Part shown: piece after piece, positions 8,464 through 17,281 of the stretch
Position numbering within the stretch: position 1 is the stretch's first letter
Layout: each line of letters starts with the position of its first letter
Origin: Filomicrobium sp.
GTDB lineage: Bacteria > Pseudomonadota > Alphaproteobacteria > Rhizobiales > Hyphomicrobiaceae
Direction: 5' to 3'
Assembly: GCA_017792465.1 (NCBI GenBank)
Contig: CP051234.1
Span: forward strand, 2,574,501-2,638,500
DNA: 64,000 nucleotides
Made by a program: the position numbers and the translations under genes
The notes under the pieces: generated by a model
The model's database searches: none
What the model was told of the DNA's origin: nothing
What the model saw: the letters and a program-made list of their open reading frames with translations, nothing else

Positions 8464-9186
8464 ATGAATACCAAAACTTTTATCGCCGCAGCGATTGCCG
8501 TTGCCGCCGTCAACGTGCCGTTGACCGCCTCGGCCTTCGATCGCGGCTGCCGCCATGCGGTCGAATGCTATGAAAAAGTCCGCAGTCCGGACGTCTACCA
8601 GACCGTCGAACGCCAAGTTGTCGTTCGCCCCGCCAGCCGCGAAGTCGTCTATTCCCCACCGGTCATGGGAACGCGCCAAGAGCGTGTGATGGTTCGCCCG
8701 GCGAGCACTCGGCTGGTGCGCACACCGGCCCGTTATCGCACGGTGCACAAACGCGTTGTCGTTCGCCCAGCCCGCACGGTCTATGACGTGGTGCCAGCGG
8801 TCACGCGCACGGTTTACGAAACCGTTGTCGTGCGCCCGGCAACGACGAAATGGGTTCATCGCCGCCGGCTATTCCGCGGCGAGCAGATGTGCAAGTTCCG
8901 CGTGCCGGCCGTAACGCGCCGTGTGGCCCGGACTGTTGTTGTACGTCCTAGCCGCCGCGTCCGCCGCCACATCCCGGCCGTTACCCGCACCGTCGCCAAA
9001 CGCGTGATGGTGCGCGAGGGCCGCGTTCACAAAGTCCACACGCCGGCCGTCTACCGCACGGTCAGCCGTCGGGTTGTCGTCAAGCCAGGAGAACGCCACG
9101 TCGTGCGTCATCGGGCTGTTGTCGAAACCCGCCGTGAGCGCGTCCGCGTTCGTTCAGGCGGTGAGCATTGGGTGCGTTCGCGCTAA
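8464..9186 (+). CDS. Secreted protein of eight ~22-residue Val/Arg-rich repeats
   Basis: A 240-residue protein with a clear signal peptide (residues 1-24, ending LTASA). The mature chain is built from about eight repeats of 22-23 residues with consensus P-A-V-T-R-T-V-x-x-R-V-V-V-R-P, for example PAVTRTVYETVVVRP and PAVTRTVAKRVMVRE. A 14-residue insert containing RRRLFRGEQMC interrupts repeat 4. The alternation of Val with Arg/Thr suggests stacked beta hairpins with a strongly positive face. A periplasmic or surface structural role is possible. I do not recognise a named family. The gene stands alone, with a terminator behind it. Confidence 0.75.
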   Translation: MNTKTFIAAAIAVAAVNVPLTASAFDRGCRHAVECYEKVRSPDVYQTVERQVVVRPASREVVYSPPVMGTRQERVMVRPASTRLVRTPARYRTVHKRVVVRPARTVYDVVPAVTRTVYETVVVRPATTKWVHRRRLFRGEQMCKFRVPAVTRRVARTVVVRPSRRVRRHIPAVTRTVAKRVMVREGRVHKVHTPAVYRTVSRRVVVKPGERHVVRHRAVVETRRERVRVRSGGEHWVRSR

Positions 9187-9242
9187 TGCGATCTGAGGCG
9201 CGCTCGTTGGCAGCGCCGATACTGCAAACTTTCTAGATATCG

Positions 9243-9274
9243 AAGGGCGGGGCAGCGAGCTTCGCCCTTTTTCT
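9243..9274 (+). terminator. Rho-independent terminator after the repeat protein
   Basis: AAGGGCG (9243-9249) pairs with CGCCCTT (9263-9269), followed by TTTTTC. It ends the transcript of the preceding repeat-protein gene. Confidence 0.7.
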
Positions 9275-9429
9275 TTGGTCGGTAAATTCTGGCGAATTTG
9301 AAGGAATCTCGGCCGAATCTCTTCATCACCCCGAGCCTGCCATATTCCCCGCGCAATTGGATGTAGTGCAGGCGTTGAATTCGGGTCGACGCCGCAATAA
9401 GGCAAGATCGTTTAGGGGGCGTCGGCACA

Positions 9430-10317
9430 ATGAGAAATACAATCGCGGTGATGAACACCAAGGGCGGCGTCGGCAAATCGACGCTGGTACTGGCCCTTGC
9501 TGAGACGCTGTCAGCCGCGCACAACAAGAACGTCCTCGTTATCGACAGCGATGCCCAAGCGACGGCCTCCAACATGCTGATGACGGTCAACGACTTGTAC
9601 CGGCTTCAGCGCGATGGTTTGACGATTGTCGATTTTCTCGTTGCCAAGGTGTTGCGGGATGAGGAAGCGAAATGGTCCGACTTCGTGATCCGCGATGTCT
9701 CCGACGTCGATGACGCAAGATCCGTCTATTTGATGCCCAGCGATATGCAGCTGACGCTTTTTGAGCGCGAGGTTTCAAAGGAAGCCGCGCATGGCAAACT
9801 ACGCACGTCGATTGCCGAAGTCCTCAACGCCGTACGCGATATTTTCGACGTCGTGCTGATTGACTGCCCACCGGGTCTGTCGGTCCTGACCGAAAGCTGG
9901 CTCAGGGAGGCGGACTTTCACATTTCGCCGACGAAAGCCGATTATGTTTCGGTCTGCGGCCTGGAAGTTTTCCGGCGCTTCAAGGCGCTCAACCCCGAAA
10001 TGGGGTTTGCGGAAAATATGGGCGTCATGATCAACATGCACGATACCGCTTCGGAGACCGACGCCGAATACATCAGCTGGCTGAAGTCCAACCCGTCCAA
10101 CCGTTGCTTCAACGCCGTCGTTCCACGCGTCAACACCTTGCAGGATGCCGCCCGGTTCCAGTCGCAGCACCGCTCGTTCGGCGCAAAGTATCCAGGCGCC
10201 GTTGGGTCGGCGATCCGGTCTTTGAGTGCGGAAATCATCCAACGCTTGGCTGAGGCCGCGCCGGTTCGTGAGGCGCCTCAGATGGAGCAAGCACCCGTTG
10301 ATCAGGTCGCCAGCTAA
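9430..10317 (+). CDS. ParA-family ATPase
   Basis: A 295-residue deviant-Walker ATPase. The P-loop is NTKGGVGKST (residues 9-18) with the signature lysine, VLVIDSDAQATAS carries Walker A', and VVLIDCPPGLS (around residue 142) is Walker B. ParA/MinD-like proteins use ATP-driven dimerisation on DNA or membrane to position plasmids, chromosomes or protein complexes. No ParB gene or parS-like repeats lie beside it, so this is probably an orphan positioning ATPase rather than the chromosomal ParA. The chain is a little longer than core ParA and carries a Pro/Glu-rich C-terminal tail. Confidence 0.85.
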   Translation: MRNTIAVMNTKGGVGKSTLVLALAETLSAAHNKNVLVIDSDAQATASNMLMTVNDLYRLQRDGLTIVDFLVAKVLRDEEAKWSDFVIRDVSDVDDARSVYLMPSDMQLTLFEREVSKEAAHGKLRTSIAEVLNAVRDIFDVVLIDCPPGLSVLTESWLREADFHISPTKADYVSVCGLEVFRRFKALNPEMGFAENMGVMINMHDTASETDAEYISWLKSNPSNRCFNAVVPRVNTLQDAARFQSQHRSFGAKYPGAVGSAIRSLSAEIIQRLAEAAPVREAPQMEQAPVDQVAS

Positions 10318-10450
10318 GAACCCGGCCACTTAGCGCGGTCTGCACGATCTGCAATTCGCAAACACGCTGATCTGGCGCCGACGCCGGTCGCCCTGACGCG
10401 GGCAAAGACCCAGCGTGGGGCGATCATTGCTAATTTTTTGGCTGGTAAAT

Positions 10451-10525
10451 TGGAGCGGATGACGCGATTCGAACGCGCGACCCTCACCTTGGCAAGGTGA
10501 TGCTCTACCCCTGAGCTACATCCGC
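10451..10525 (-). tRNA. tRNA-Gly(GCC)
   Basis: The minus strand folds as a 75-nt cloverleaf: acceptor GCGGATG/CATCCGC, D arm GCTCAGGGGTAGAGC, anticodon arm CACCTTGCCAAGGTG with anticodon GCC, and T arm with GTTCGAATC. The CCA end is encoded at 10451-10453. Confidence 0.95.
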
Positions 10526-10708
10526 TTAGCAACGCCAGCGCGACAAGTTCGGCGCGGCGTGAGCCACGTCTTATGACGCAAGTGCTGAAGGAATTCAAGC
10601 CTGTCGAAGTGGTCATTTTTGCGCAGTGTACCGTTGAGTGTCGTTGTTGGCCAAAATCGCCTGGAAATGCTATGGCGGCCAGGGCTTTAGGAGCGGTTAG
10701 AACGGACG

Positions 10709-11212
10709 ATGGACGGCAAGATAGCGACACGCAAAGACCTCTTCGAATTCCTCGACCACCTGGGAATTGCGACGACGACGCACGAACATAAGGCCGTTTT
10801 CAGCGTCGCCGAAAGCGAAACGCTCGATGCGCGGCTGCCTGGCGGTCATACCAAGAACCTGTTCTTGAAGGACGCAAAGGGCCGCCTGTTCCTGGTCGTC
10901 GCGCAAAGTTCCAGCCAAATCGACTTGAAGGCCCTGCCAAAGACCCTAGGTTGTGCAAGACTGAGCTTCGGAAAGCCGGAGCTCCTGATGGAGACTTTGG
11001 GTGTCACGCCGGGCTCTGTGACCGCGTTTTCGGTGATCAACGATCCTGAAGCCCGTGTCAGCGTCGTCATCGATGCCACGCTGATGGATCACGACACGAT
11101 CAACTGCCATCCGCTGGAAAACACCGCCACGACGTCAATTGCGCGCGATGACTTGCTGAAATTCATGAGCGCTTGCGGGCATGAGCCACGAATTGAAAAA
11201 TTGCCGGGCTAA
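10709..11212 (+). CDS. YbaK/ProX-type prolyl-tRNA editing protein
   Basis: A 167-residue single-domain protein of the YbaK/aminoacyl-tRNA deacylase family, closest in pattern to the free-standing ProX (PrdX) editing domain that hydrolyses Ala-tRNA(Pro). Supporting motifs are HTKNLFLKDAKGRLFLVV (residues 48-65), the central LSFGKPELLMETLGVTPGSVTAF segment, the short form LGVTPGSVT, and the terminal NCHPLENTATTSI. The start ATG at 10709 has GGAGCGG upstream. It stands between a tRNA gene and the thioredoxin-TPR gene, transcribed in the same direction as the latter. Specificity for Ala versus Cys mischarging cannot be settled by eye. Confidence 0.85.
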   Translation: MDGKIATRKDLFEFLDHLGIATTTHEHKAVFSVAESETLDARLPGGHTKNLFLKDAKGRLFLVVAQSSSQIDLKALPKTLGCARLSFGKPELLMETLGVTPGSVTAFSVINDPEARVSVVIDATLMDHDTINCHPLENTATTSIARDDLLKFMSACGHEPRIEKLPG

Positions 11213-11350
11213 GTCAGAGGACTCGTCTGTTGGGGCGGAAACGAAACCACCGCGCACCGACAAAGCGTGTTAGAACTCTGGCGGAATGGGTTCTGCAGTC
11301 AAATTGAACCGGCTTGGCGGCCAATGCCGCCGCTAATGGAGAACGTTAAT

Positions 11351-12271
11351 ATGCTGTTTGGATCGGACGATAACGATGGTGCTGGAGCTGCCGGAAGCGA
11401 CGCCAGCGTTATCATGGATGCAGACACCAGGACCTTTGCCGCCGACGTACTCGAAGCCTCCAAGGACGCGCTCATCCTCGTCGATTTCTGGGCGCCCTGG
11501 TGCGGCCCATGCAAACAGCTGACGCCGCTTCTGGAAAAGGTGGTGAAGAGCTACCGCGGCAAAGTCCGGCTCGTCAAAATCAATGCCGATGAAAACCAGA
11601 CGCTGTTGCAGCAGCTGCGTATCCAGTCCTTGCCGACGATTTATGCCTTCAAGGATGGGCGGCCGCTCGATGGATTCATGGGGGCATTGCCGGAAAGCCA
11701 GCTGAGGGAATTCGTCGATCGGCTGGTCAGTGAGACCGGCGGCATGGGCATTGCCGACGTTCTTGAGACCGGTCGGGAACTGCTTGAAAAAGGTGATCTG
11801 CAGGGCGCTGCTGAAGTCTTTGCCGCCATCCTTCAAGAAGACCAGCAGAATGCGGAAGCTCTCGCCGGTCTGGCGCAGTGTTATATGAAAAGCGGCGATA
11901 CCGACCGGGCGGAACAGACCATCGGCTTGGTGCCGCCCAATGCGCGCAACAACGCCAACGTGCAGTCTGTTCTCTCGGCGCTTTCGTTTGCCAAGAAGGC
12001 CGGGAACGCAGAACCGACCGACGATCTCGCAGCGAAAGTGGCCGCCAACCCCAACGATCATCAAGCGCGTTACGATCTTGCGGTCGCGCTTGCCGCCAAC
12101 GGCGACAAGGAAGGCGCTCTTGACCAATTGCTGGAGATCGTCAGGGCCAACCGCCAGTGGAACGAAGAAGCTGCGCGCAAGCAGCTTGTCGAGCTCTTCG
12201 ATGCCTGGGGCGCCAAGGACCCGGCCACCATTTTGGGCCGCAAGAAATTGGCTGCGATCTTGTTTGCATAA
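11351..12271 (+). CDS. Thioredoxin-TPR co-chaperone (YbbN/CnoX-like)
   Basis: A ~306-residue protein with an N-terminal thioredoxin domain (active site WAPWCGPCK, cis-Pro in LPTIYAF) and a C-terminal helical tetratricopeptide region (LEKGDLQGAAEVFAAILQ and similar units), the architecture of YbbN/CnoX. Those proteins bind unfolded or oxidised clients and hand them to chaperones such as GroEL. Unlike Escherichia coli CnoX, which lacks one redox cysteine, both CxxC cysteines are present here, so it may be redox-active. The ATG at 11351 has GGAG at 9 nt; ATG 11336 is also in frame. It probably forms an operon with the next two genes. Confidence 0.88.
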   Translation: MLFGSDDNDGAGAAGSDASVIMDADTRTFAADVLEASKDALILVDFWAPWCGPCKQLTPLLEKVVKSYRGKVRLVKINADENQTLLQQLRIQSLPTIYAFKDGRPLDGFMGALPESQLREFVDRLVSETGGMGIADVLETGRELLEKGDLQGAAEVFAAILQEDQQNAEALAGLAQCYMKSGDTDRAEQTIGLVPPNARNNANVQSVLSALSFAKKAGNAEPTDDLAAKVAANPNDHQARYDLAVALAANGDKEGALDQLLEIVRANRQWNEEAARKQLVELFDAWGAKDPATILGRKKLAAILFA

Positions 12272-12313
12272 CGCCTGACAGCAGCCACGCCAAACTGCAA
12301 AAGGAACGGGCCA

Positions 12314-12997
12314 TTGCCTACGGCGGAACGATACCTCAAGCCGTCCGACCTTCCCCAGGAAGTGCCGGTCTTTCCATTGCGAGGCGCGATTTTGCTGCCA
12401 CGCGCGACGTTGACGCTCAATGTCTTTGAACCGCGCTATCTGGCGATGATCGATTGGGTCCTGCGGCAGGACCGCGTGATCGGGATCATTCAGCCGGTCG
12501 GCGGCATCGTCAGCGAAGAAAGCCCGCTTGGCAAAGACTGCAACTTGCAATCTGTCGGATGCGTCGGGCGTCTGACAGCGTTTCAAGAGCTCGACGACCG
12601 TCGGATCCTCATCACGCTCCGGGGCATCTGCCGGTTCCGCGTGAAGCAGGAAGTTTCAAGCGATACGCCATTCAGGATCATCGAACCCAGCTATGATCAT
12701 TTCGTGGGGGATTTCGAACAGGGCTGTGGCGAAGACGAAGTCGACCGTCACCGGCTTCTGGACGTGTTGCGCAAGTACCTTGATGCCAACCAGATGGAAG
12801 GCGACTGGAACTCGATCGAGCGGGCTTCAAGCGAGGCGCTCATCAACGCCCTGTCGGTCATGAGCCCCTACGGTCCGGAGGAAAAGCAGGCGCTCCTTGA
12901 AGCCGATGACCTCAAGACCCGGGCCGATGTTTTGATTGCGCTGGCTGAAATGGAGATCGCCTCTGGCGGAGGAGACGCCGGCGGTACGCTTCAGTAG
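12314..12997 (+). CDS. Lon N-terminal (substrate-binding) domain protein
   Basis: A 227-residue stand-alone Lon LAN domain: VPVFPLRGAILLPRATLTLNVFEPRYLAMI is the hallmark N-terminal strand-helix, followed by a helical half. There is no AAA+ or peptidase domain, as usual for this bacterial family, so it probably binds proteins rather than degrading them. The start is a TTG at 12314 with AAAGGAACGGG upstream. It lies 42 nt after the thioredoxin-TPR gene and 77 nt before the Trm112 gene, a conserved protein-quality cluster in Rhizobiales. Confidence 0.88.
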   Translation: MPTAERYLKPSDLPQEVPVFPLRGAILLPRATLTLNVFEPRYLAMIDWVLRQDRVIGIIQPVGGIVSEESPLGKDCNLQSVGCVGRLTAFQELDDRRILITLRGICRFRVKQEVSSDTPFRIIEPSYDHFVGDFEQGCGEDEVDRHRLLDVLRKYLDANQMEGDWNSIERASSEALINALSVMSPYGPEEKQALLEADDLKTRADVLIALAEMEIASGGGDAGGTLQ

Positions 12998-13074
12998 CGC
13001 TTGATGCGGGCAAGCCGCGGAACGGAGACCTCGGTTAAGAGCGCGTCACATCTCGTCTGCAGGATCTTGGAGCG

Positions 13075-13368
13075 ATGGACGAAAACGACAAAACCACCCA
13101 GCCTCGTCGGACGCCAGGGACTGACGAAAAGGCCTCCACCCGCCAGGTTCCAGGGGTGCAGAGCGGGGCCGCAAAAGCGCCCGCCAAAGGCGAGGAGCAC
13201 GTCGATCCGCGGTTACTTGAACTGCTGGTCTGCCCTTTGACCAAAACCCGCCTGCAGTACGACTCCAAGAAGCGCGAACTCATCAGCAAGGCTGCCGGGC
13301 TTGCCTTCCCGATCAAAGACGGCGTGCCTTTAATGATCGTCGAGGCTGCCCGTCAGCTCGAAGATTAG
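13075..13368 (+). CDS. Trm112 family protein
   Basis: A 97-residue protein whose last ~55 residues ([17 protein letters not shown] then [15 protein letters not shown]) match the Trm112/YcaR family, a small beta-rich partner that activates methyltransferases in other organisms. Only the first Cys of the usual zinc pair is obvious, as in many bacterial members. The ~40-residue Pro/Thr/Lys-rich N-terminal extension is longer than typical; no start codon fits closer to the domain. Its methyltransferase partner is not evident here. Confidence 0.85.
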   Translation: MDENDKTTQPRRTPGTDEKASTRQVPGVQSGAAKAPAKGEEHVDPRLLELLVCPLTKTRLQYDSKKRELISKAAGLAFPIKDGVPLMIVEAARQLED

Positions 13369-13592
13369 ACGCGCCATCGGCACGCCGGAACCCGTTTCGG
13401 GACAGGCGCCGAGCGTCCATTAACCAAGTCCTTTTAGCCAATCTTCAAGCCCGCCGTGTTTACCTAATTGGGAACAATGCGCTCGGCGGCCGTTTTCATT
13501 TTTGGAAATCAAAGAATTTCGACGCCGGGCCGGTCAGACGGAATGCTGCGTAGCCCGGGGGGGATGCGCCCAAACAGGGCCTCGTTGAAGCG

Positions 13593-16031
13593 TTGAGTAA
13601 GATCCTTACAAATTCCCTGGCCGACGCCTTACGGCGCGCCAGCCTGCCGCTTCCGGAAGTGATTGCCAGCCTCGGCGGACTTGCGCTTCTGATCGCGCTT
13701 GCGTTGCTGCCTGGACCGTTCAGCGGGGCGCATGCCTTTGCGATCCTCGGCGTTGCCTTATCCTTTGCAGCACTCGTTGCGATGCTGCCCGGGCGGCGCG
13801 AACACACCCGCACGCAAGAAACTTCACAGCTCGTCCGGCTTGGCGCCATCGCCGACCAACTCGAGCGGCGCACCGAAAATCTGCAGGACGTGCAATGGCA
13901 GGCCTCAGAACGTGAATCACGCTACCGCCAGCTGCTTGATGCACAGTCCGATCTAATTTTGCGGGTCGATCACAAGCGCAAACTGACGTTCGCCAACAAG
14001 GCCTTCTGCGAAATGTTCGAAGTCTCGCAGAGCGATGTTCTGGGCCAGCCGTTCAGCCCGGATGTCATCGACGGGAAGGGCGAGAAGGCTGGAGCCTCGC
14101 CGTGGTTCTTCGACGATCAGGGACCAAGCGAGCCGCTCGTTCAGCTGATTTCAACGCCGAAGGGTGAGCGATGGATTTCCTGGCAGGTCAACGAACTCGG
14201 CGTCGATCAATCCGGGCTTTTTGAATTCGAACTGGTCGGCCGCGATGTGACGCTGGAACGCCAGCATCGCCTTGAGATCGACGAAGCGCGCGAGCTTGCC
14301 GAAAGCGCGAACGTGGCGAAGTCGCGATTCCTCGCTGCCATGAGTCATGAGATCCGGACGCCGATGAATGGCATCATGGGGATGGCCGCTCTGCTTCGCG
14401 ATACGAGCTTGTCAGACGAGCAGTCGACCTACGTCAACGCCATCAACCAATCGGCCAATACGCTGTTGTCGTTGATCGATGAGATTTTGGATTTCTCGAA
14501 AATCGAAGCCGGGCGGCTGTCGCTCAGTTCCGAGCCGTTTGCGATTGCCGACAGCGTTCGAGATGCCGTCGAGCTTCTGGCGCCGCGCGCGCATTCCAAA
14601 GGTTTGGAACTTGCCTGGTTCATCGCTCCGGATGTTCCCGATCGCGTCATCGGCGATACCATTCGCGTTCGGCAAGTGCTTCTCAACTTGCTGTCGAATG
14701 CGATCAAGTTCACCAACTCCGGCGGTGTGGTCGTTTCAGCCGAGCTCGGCTGCAAGTTCGAACAGGACGGTAACGATCACTACCAGGTGCTGTTCCATGT
14801 CAAAGATACCGGCGTGGGTCTCAGCGAAGATGCCCAGGAAAAGCTTTTCAGGGAATTTGAGCGGTCGGTTGCCGACGGCAACGTCCAACCCGAGGGGACC
14901 GGACTTGGCCTTGCCATCTCGCGGCGACTTGCCAGAGCCATGGCGGGCGATATCAGTATCGTTTCAACGCCGAACGACGGCTCGACGTTCACGGTCGAAC
15001 TGGTGCTTGAGGGCGATCCGGATGCGGCTGATGGCAACCAGCAGGTGCAGCGCTCTGGCGAGCCGGTCGACGCCACGCCTCCGGCCCGCGTGCTGCTGGC
15101 CATTGACCAGAAGATCGAACGCGAAGTTCTGGCGCATATTCTCGCCTGCCACGGCCACGTCGCGGTCGAAGTCGGCTTCAACGACGCAGCCGAAGCGATC
15201 CGGGCCGCCGGCCGCAACGGTGAAGTCTTCGATGCTGTCGTTGCCAATTGCGGGGTGTCGCCGACGGCGGCCGGGCGATTGATCGCGGCGTCTGAAGAAT
15301 TGGGGAAACGCCCGCACGGTCTCGTCATCGCCGAGGTTTCCGAACGCGCGCGGATCAGCCTTTTCCGGGAAACCGGTTTTGACGCGTTCGCTATTCGTCC
15401 GGTGCGCCCGCACGTCTTTCTGGAGCGGATCGGTATTGGCGAGAAGGCCGAGAATTCTGGGATGCCTGTTGATGGCGATCCGGGAGTGTCCAGTGCCCCG
15501 GCCACTGCCGAACCCGAACCTGAAGGTGTCCCCGCCAGCGCGCGTGCCGTCGAACAGCCAGTTATTGCCGCTGCCGACGGCGAGGACGGCCAGCGCCGTC
15601 TGGTCCTGGTTGTAGAGGACAATGAAATCAATATCTTGCTGGCGACCAAAGTGCTTGAACGCGCGGGGCTCGATGTTCTGACCGCCACCACCGGCAGCGA
15701 GGCGGTCAAACATATGCGTCTGGCGCTGCAGGGCGCTGCCAGAATGCCGGATGCCATTTTGATGGACATCTACCTCCCCGACATGGACGGCGTTGAAACT
15801 TCCAGGCAAATCAAACAGCTGTTCCAATCCCAGCCTGAGGACCCACGCAGTGCGGCTGATTGCCCGCCGATCGTCGCGCTGACGGCCCATGCCTTTGCTG
15901 AAGACCGGCGCCGGTATCTTGCCGAAGGGATGGACGAATGCCTGACCAAACCCTTTAATCCAGCCGACCTCACGCAGGTTCTCATGCGGCTATTCGCGGA
16001 GCGCCAAAAGCGCTCAAACCCCGCTGCCTAG
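13593..16031 (+). CDS. Hybrid sensor histidine kinase with pseudo-receiver and receiver domains
   Basis: An 812-residue membrane-anchored hybrid kinase. Two hydrophobic helices (about residues 25-68) are followed by a short coiled coil, a PAS domain (~110-220), the dimerisation/phosphoacceptor domain with MSHEIRTPMNGIMG (His ~252), and the ATPase domain (NLLSNAIKFTNSG, DTGVGLSEDA, GTGLGLAIS). The segment ~495-615 has the receiver fold pattern but no phosphoacceptor Asp at VVANCGVS, so it looks inactive. The final domain is a true receiver (VVEDNEIN, ILMDIYLPDMDG with Asp ~725, ALTAHA). The start is TTG at 13593. No partner regulator or phosphotransferase lies alongside. The stimulus is unknown. 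Confidence 0.92.
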   Translation: MSKILTNSLADALRRASLPLPEVIASLGGLALLIALALLPGPFSGAHAFAILGVALSFAALVAMLPGRREHTRTQETSQLVRLGAIADQLERRTENLQDVQWQASERESRYRQLLDAQSDLILRVDHKRKLTFANKAFCEMFEVSQSDVLGQPFSPDVIDGKGEKAGASPWFFDDQGPSEPLVQLISTPKGERWISWQVNELGVDQSGLFEFELVGRDVTLERQHRLEIDEARELAESANVAKSRFLAAMSHEIRTPMNGIMGMAALLRDTSLSDEQSTYVNAINQSANTLLSLIDEILDFSKIEAGRLSLSSEPFAIADSVRDAVELLAPRAHSKGLELAWFIAPDVPDRVIGDTIRVRQVLLNLLSNAIKFTNSGGVVVSAELGCKFEQDGNDHYQVLFHVKDTGVGLSEDAQEKLFREFERSVADGNVQPEGTGLGLAISRRLARAMAGDISIVSTPNDGSTFTVELVLEGDPDAADGNQQVQRSGEPVDATPPARVLLAIDQKIEREVLAHILACHGHVAVEVGFNDAAEAIRAAGRNGEVFDAVVANCGVSPTAAGRLIAASEELGKRPHGLVIAEVSERARISLFRETGFDAFAIRPVRPHVFLERIGIGEKAENSGMPVDGDPGVSSAPATAEPEPEGVPASARAVEQPVIAAADGEDGQRRLVLVVEDNEINILLATKVLERAGLDVLTATTGSEAVKHMRLALQGAARMPDAILMDIYLPDMDGVETSRQIKQLFQSQPEDPRSAADCPPIVALTAHAFAEDRRRYLAEGMDECLTKPFNPADLTQVLMRLFAERQKRSNPAA

Positions 16032-16118
16032 GCCGTTTCGGGCTATTGTTCTCGGGCTAACCCACCTTATCTCTATTTGACAGGCCGGACGCCACGGCCT
16101 CAAATCGCGCGATGCGCG

Positions 16119-16148
16119 AACGCCGAATCGGGGGAGGAGGCGTTTTTT
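16119..16148 (+). terminator. Rho-independent terminator after the hybrid kinase
   Basis: AACGCC (16119-16124) pairs with GGCGTT (16139-16144), followed by TTTT. Flanking ATGCG/CGCAT bases may extend the stem. Confidence 0.6.
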
Positions 16149-16241
16149 CGCATTCTATGAGAGAGGCCTGCGGCCGAGCCGCAGCGGCGGCTGCCCGTCC
16201 AGACGGATCGGAAGCGAGCGCCGGCATAAGGGGAAGAAACG

Positions 16242-17219
16242 ATGAGGCAGGCTGAGCAGACCTCAGCGGGCCGCCGTTCGGTGGGGCTTCGTGACATGGT
16301 TTGGAATTCAAATATTGGATTGCGGTCCCGGTTGGGGGTGGATCGGCTTGAGGCGCTCGTTCCTTCGCGTCGGCGGATTGCGCCGCGATCATTCGGCCGC
16401 GTCGGTTCGCTTGAAGTTCGAATGGCAGAGGGCCGGGATGAAATCCGGCTGGCGCAGGCGCTGCGCTATCAAGTTTTCTATGAGGAGATGTCGGCCCAGC
16501 CCTCGCTGACCGCCAAGATGCGCCGTCGCGATGAAGATCCTTATGACGCGATTTGCGACCACCTCCTCGTGATCGATCACGCCGCCGAAGAAACCTCGCG
16601 CTGGCAGCATCGACGGCGACCGAAAGTCGTCGGCACCTACCGTGTGTTGCGGCAAGCGCAGGCGGAAAAGTCGCTGGGGTTTTACACGCAGGGCGAATAC
16701 GACATCGCGCCGCTGATCGCGCGCCATCGCCGTGATTACACCTTCATGGAACTGGGCCGTTCGTGCGTCCTGAAACCTTACCGCAACAAGCGCACCGTCG
16801 AGCTGTTGTGGCACGGGCTGTGGACCTACGTGCGCGCGCACAAGGTTGACGTCATGATCGGATGCGCGAGCTTCCCGGGCACCGATCCGGAACTGCATGC
16901 GGCGCCGTTGAGCTTCATGTACCACAACGCGCTGGCAAGTGAAAAATGGCGCTGCCGCGCGCATGACGATCTCTTCGTCGAAATGAACCGCATTCCGAAA
17001 GATGAGATCGATCCGCGTGCCGCGCTGAAAGCCATGCCGCCACTCATCAAAGGCTATCTCAGACTCGGTGCGATGGTCGGGGACGGTGCCGTCATCGACT
17101 GGCAATTCGGGACGACCGACGTGATGATCGTCTTGCCTGTCGAGAACATCGACCCGCGCTATTTCGGCCATTTCGGTTCGCCGGATGAAGTCAAAAGCCG
17201 GATTGCAGAAAAAGGCTGA
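16242..17219 (+). CDS. olsB: L-ornithine N-alpha-acyltransferase
   Basis: This 325-residue GNAT-fold enzyme resembles OlsB, which transfers a 3-hydroxyacyl chain from acyl carrier protein to ornithine, the first step to phosphate-free ornithine lipids. Diagnostic stretches are ALRYQVFYEEMSAQP, DHLLVIDH, VVGTYRVLRQ, FMELGRSCVLKPYRNKRT and the lipid-acyltransferase pattern GCASFPGTDP with FMYHNALA. The start ATG at 16242 has AAGGGGAAG upstream. The ~55-residue N-terminal extension is basic and weakly conserved in the family. No olsA gene follows; the neighbours dut and coaBC are on the other strand. Confidence 0.88.
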   Translation: MRQAEQTSAGRRSVGLRDMVWNSNIGLRSRLGVDRLEALVPSRRRIAPRSFGRVGSLEVRMAEGRDEIRLAQALRYQVFYEEMSAQPSLTAKMRRRDEDPYDAICDHLLVIDHAAEETSRWQHRRRPKVVGTYRVLRQAQAEKSLGFYTQGEYDIAPLIARHRRDYTFMELGRSCVLKPYRNKRTVELLWHGLWTYVRAHKVDVMIGCASFPGTDPELHAAPLSFMYHNALASEKWRCRAHDDLFVEMNRIPKDEIDPRAALKAMPPLIKGYLRLGAMVGDGAVIDWQFGTTDVMIVLPVENIDPRYFGHFGSPDEVKSRIAEKG

Positions 17220-17281
17220 GGCTCTTGGCTTCGTGACGTTCTGCGCTGAGCAATGGGGCTCGTGTCGCGCGAGCGCTTGGG

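Noticed and set aside
10318-10450. parS-like site beside the ParA gene
   Set aside because: No palindromic repeats of suitable length are visible and no parB gene is present.
11333-12586. A 417-codon minus-strand frame opposite the thioredoxin-TPR and Lon-N genes
   Set aside because: It crosses two well-supported plus-strand genes and has no family features.
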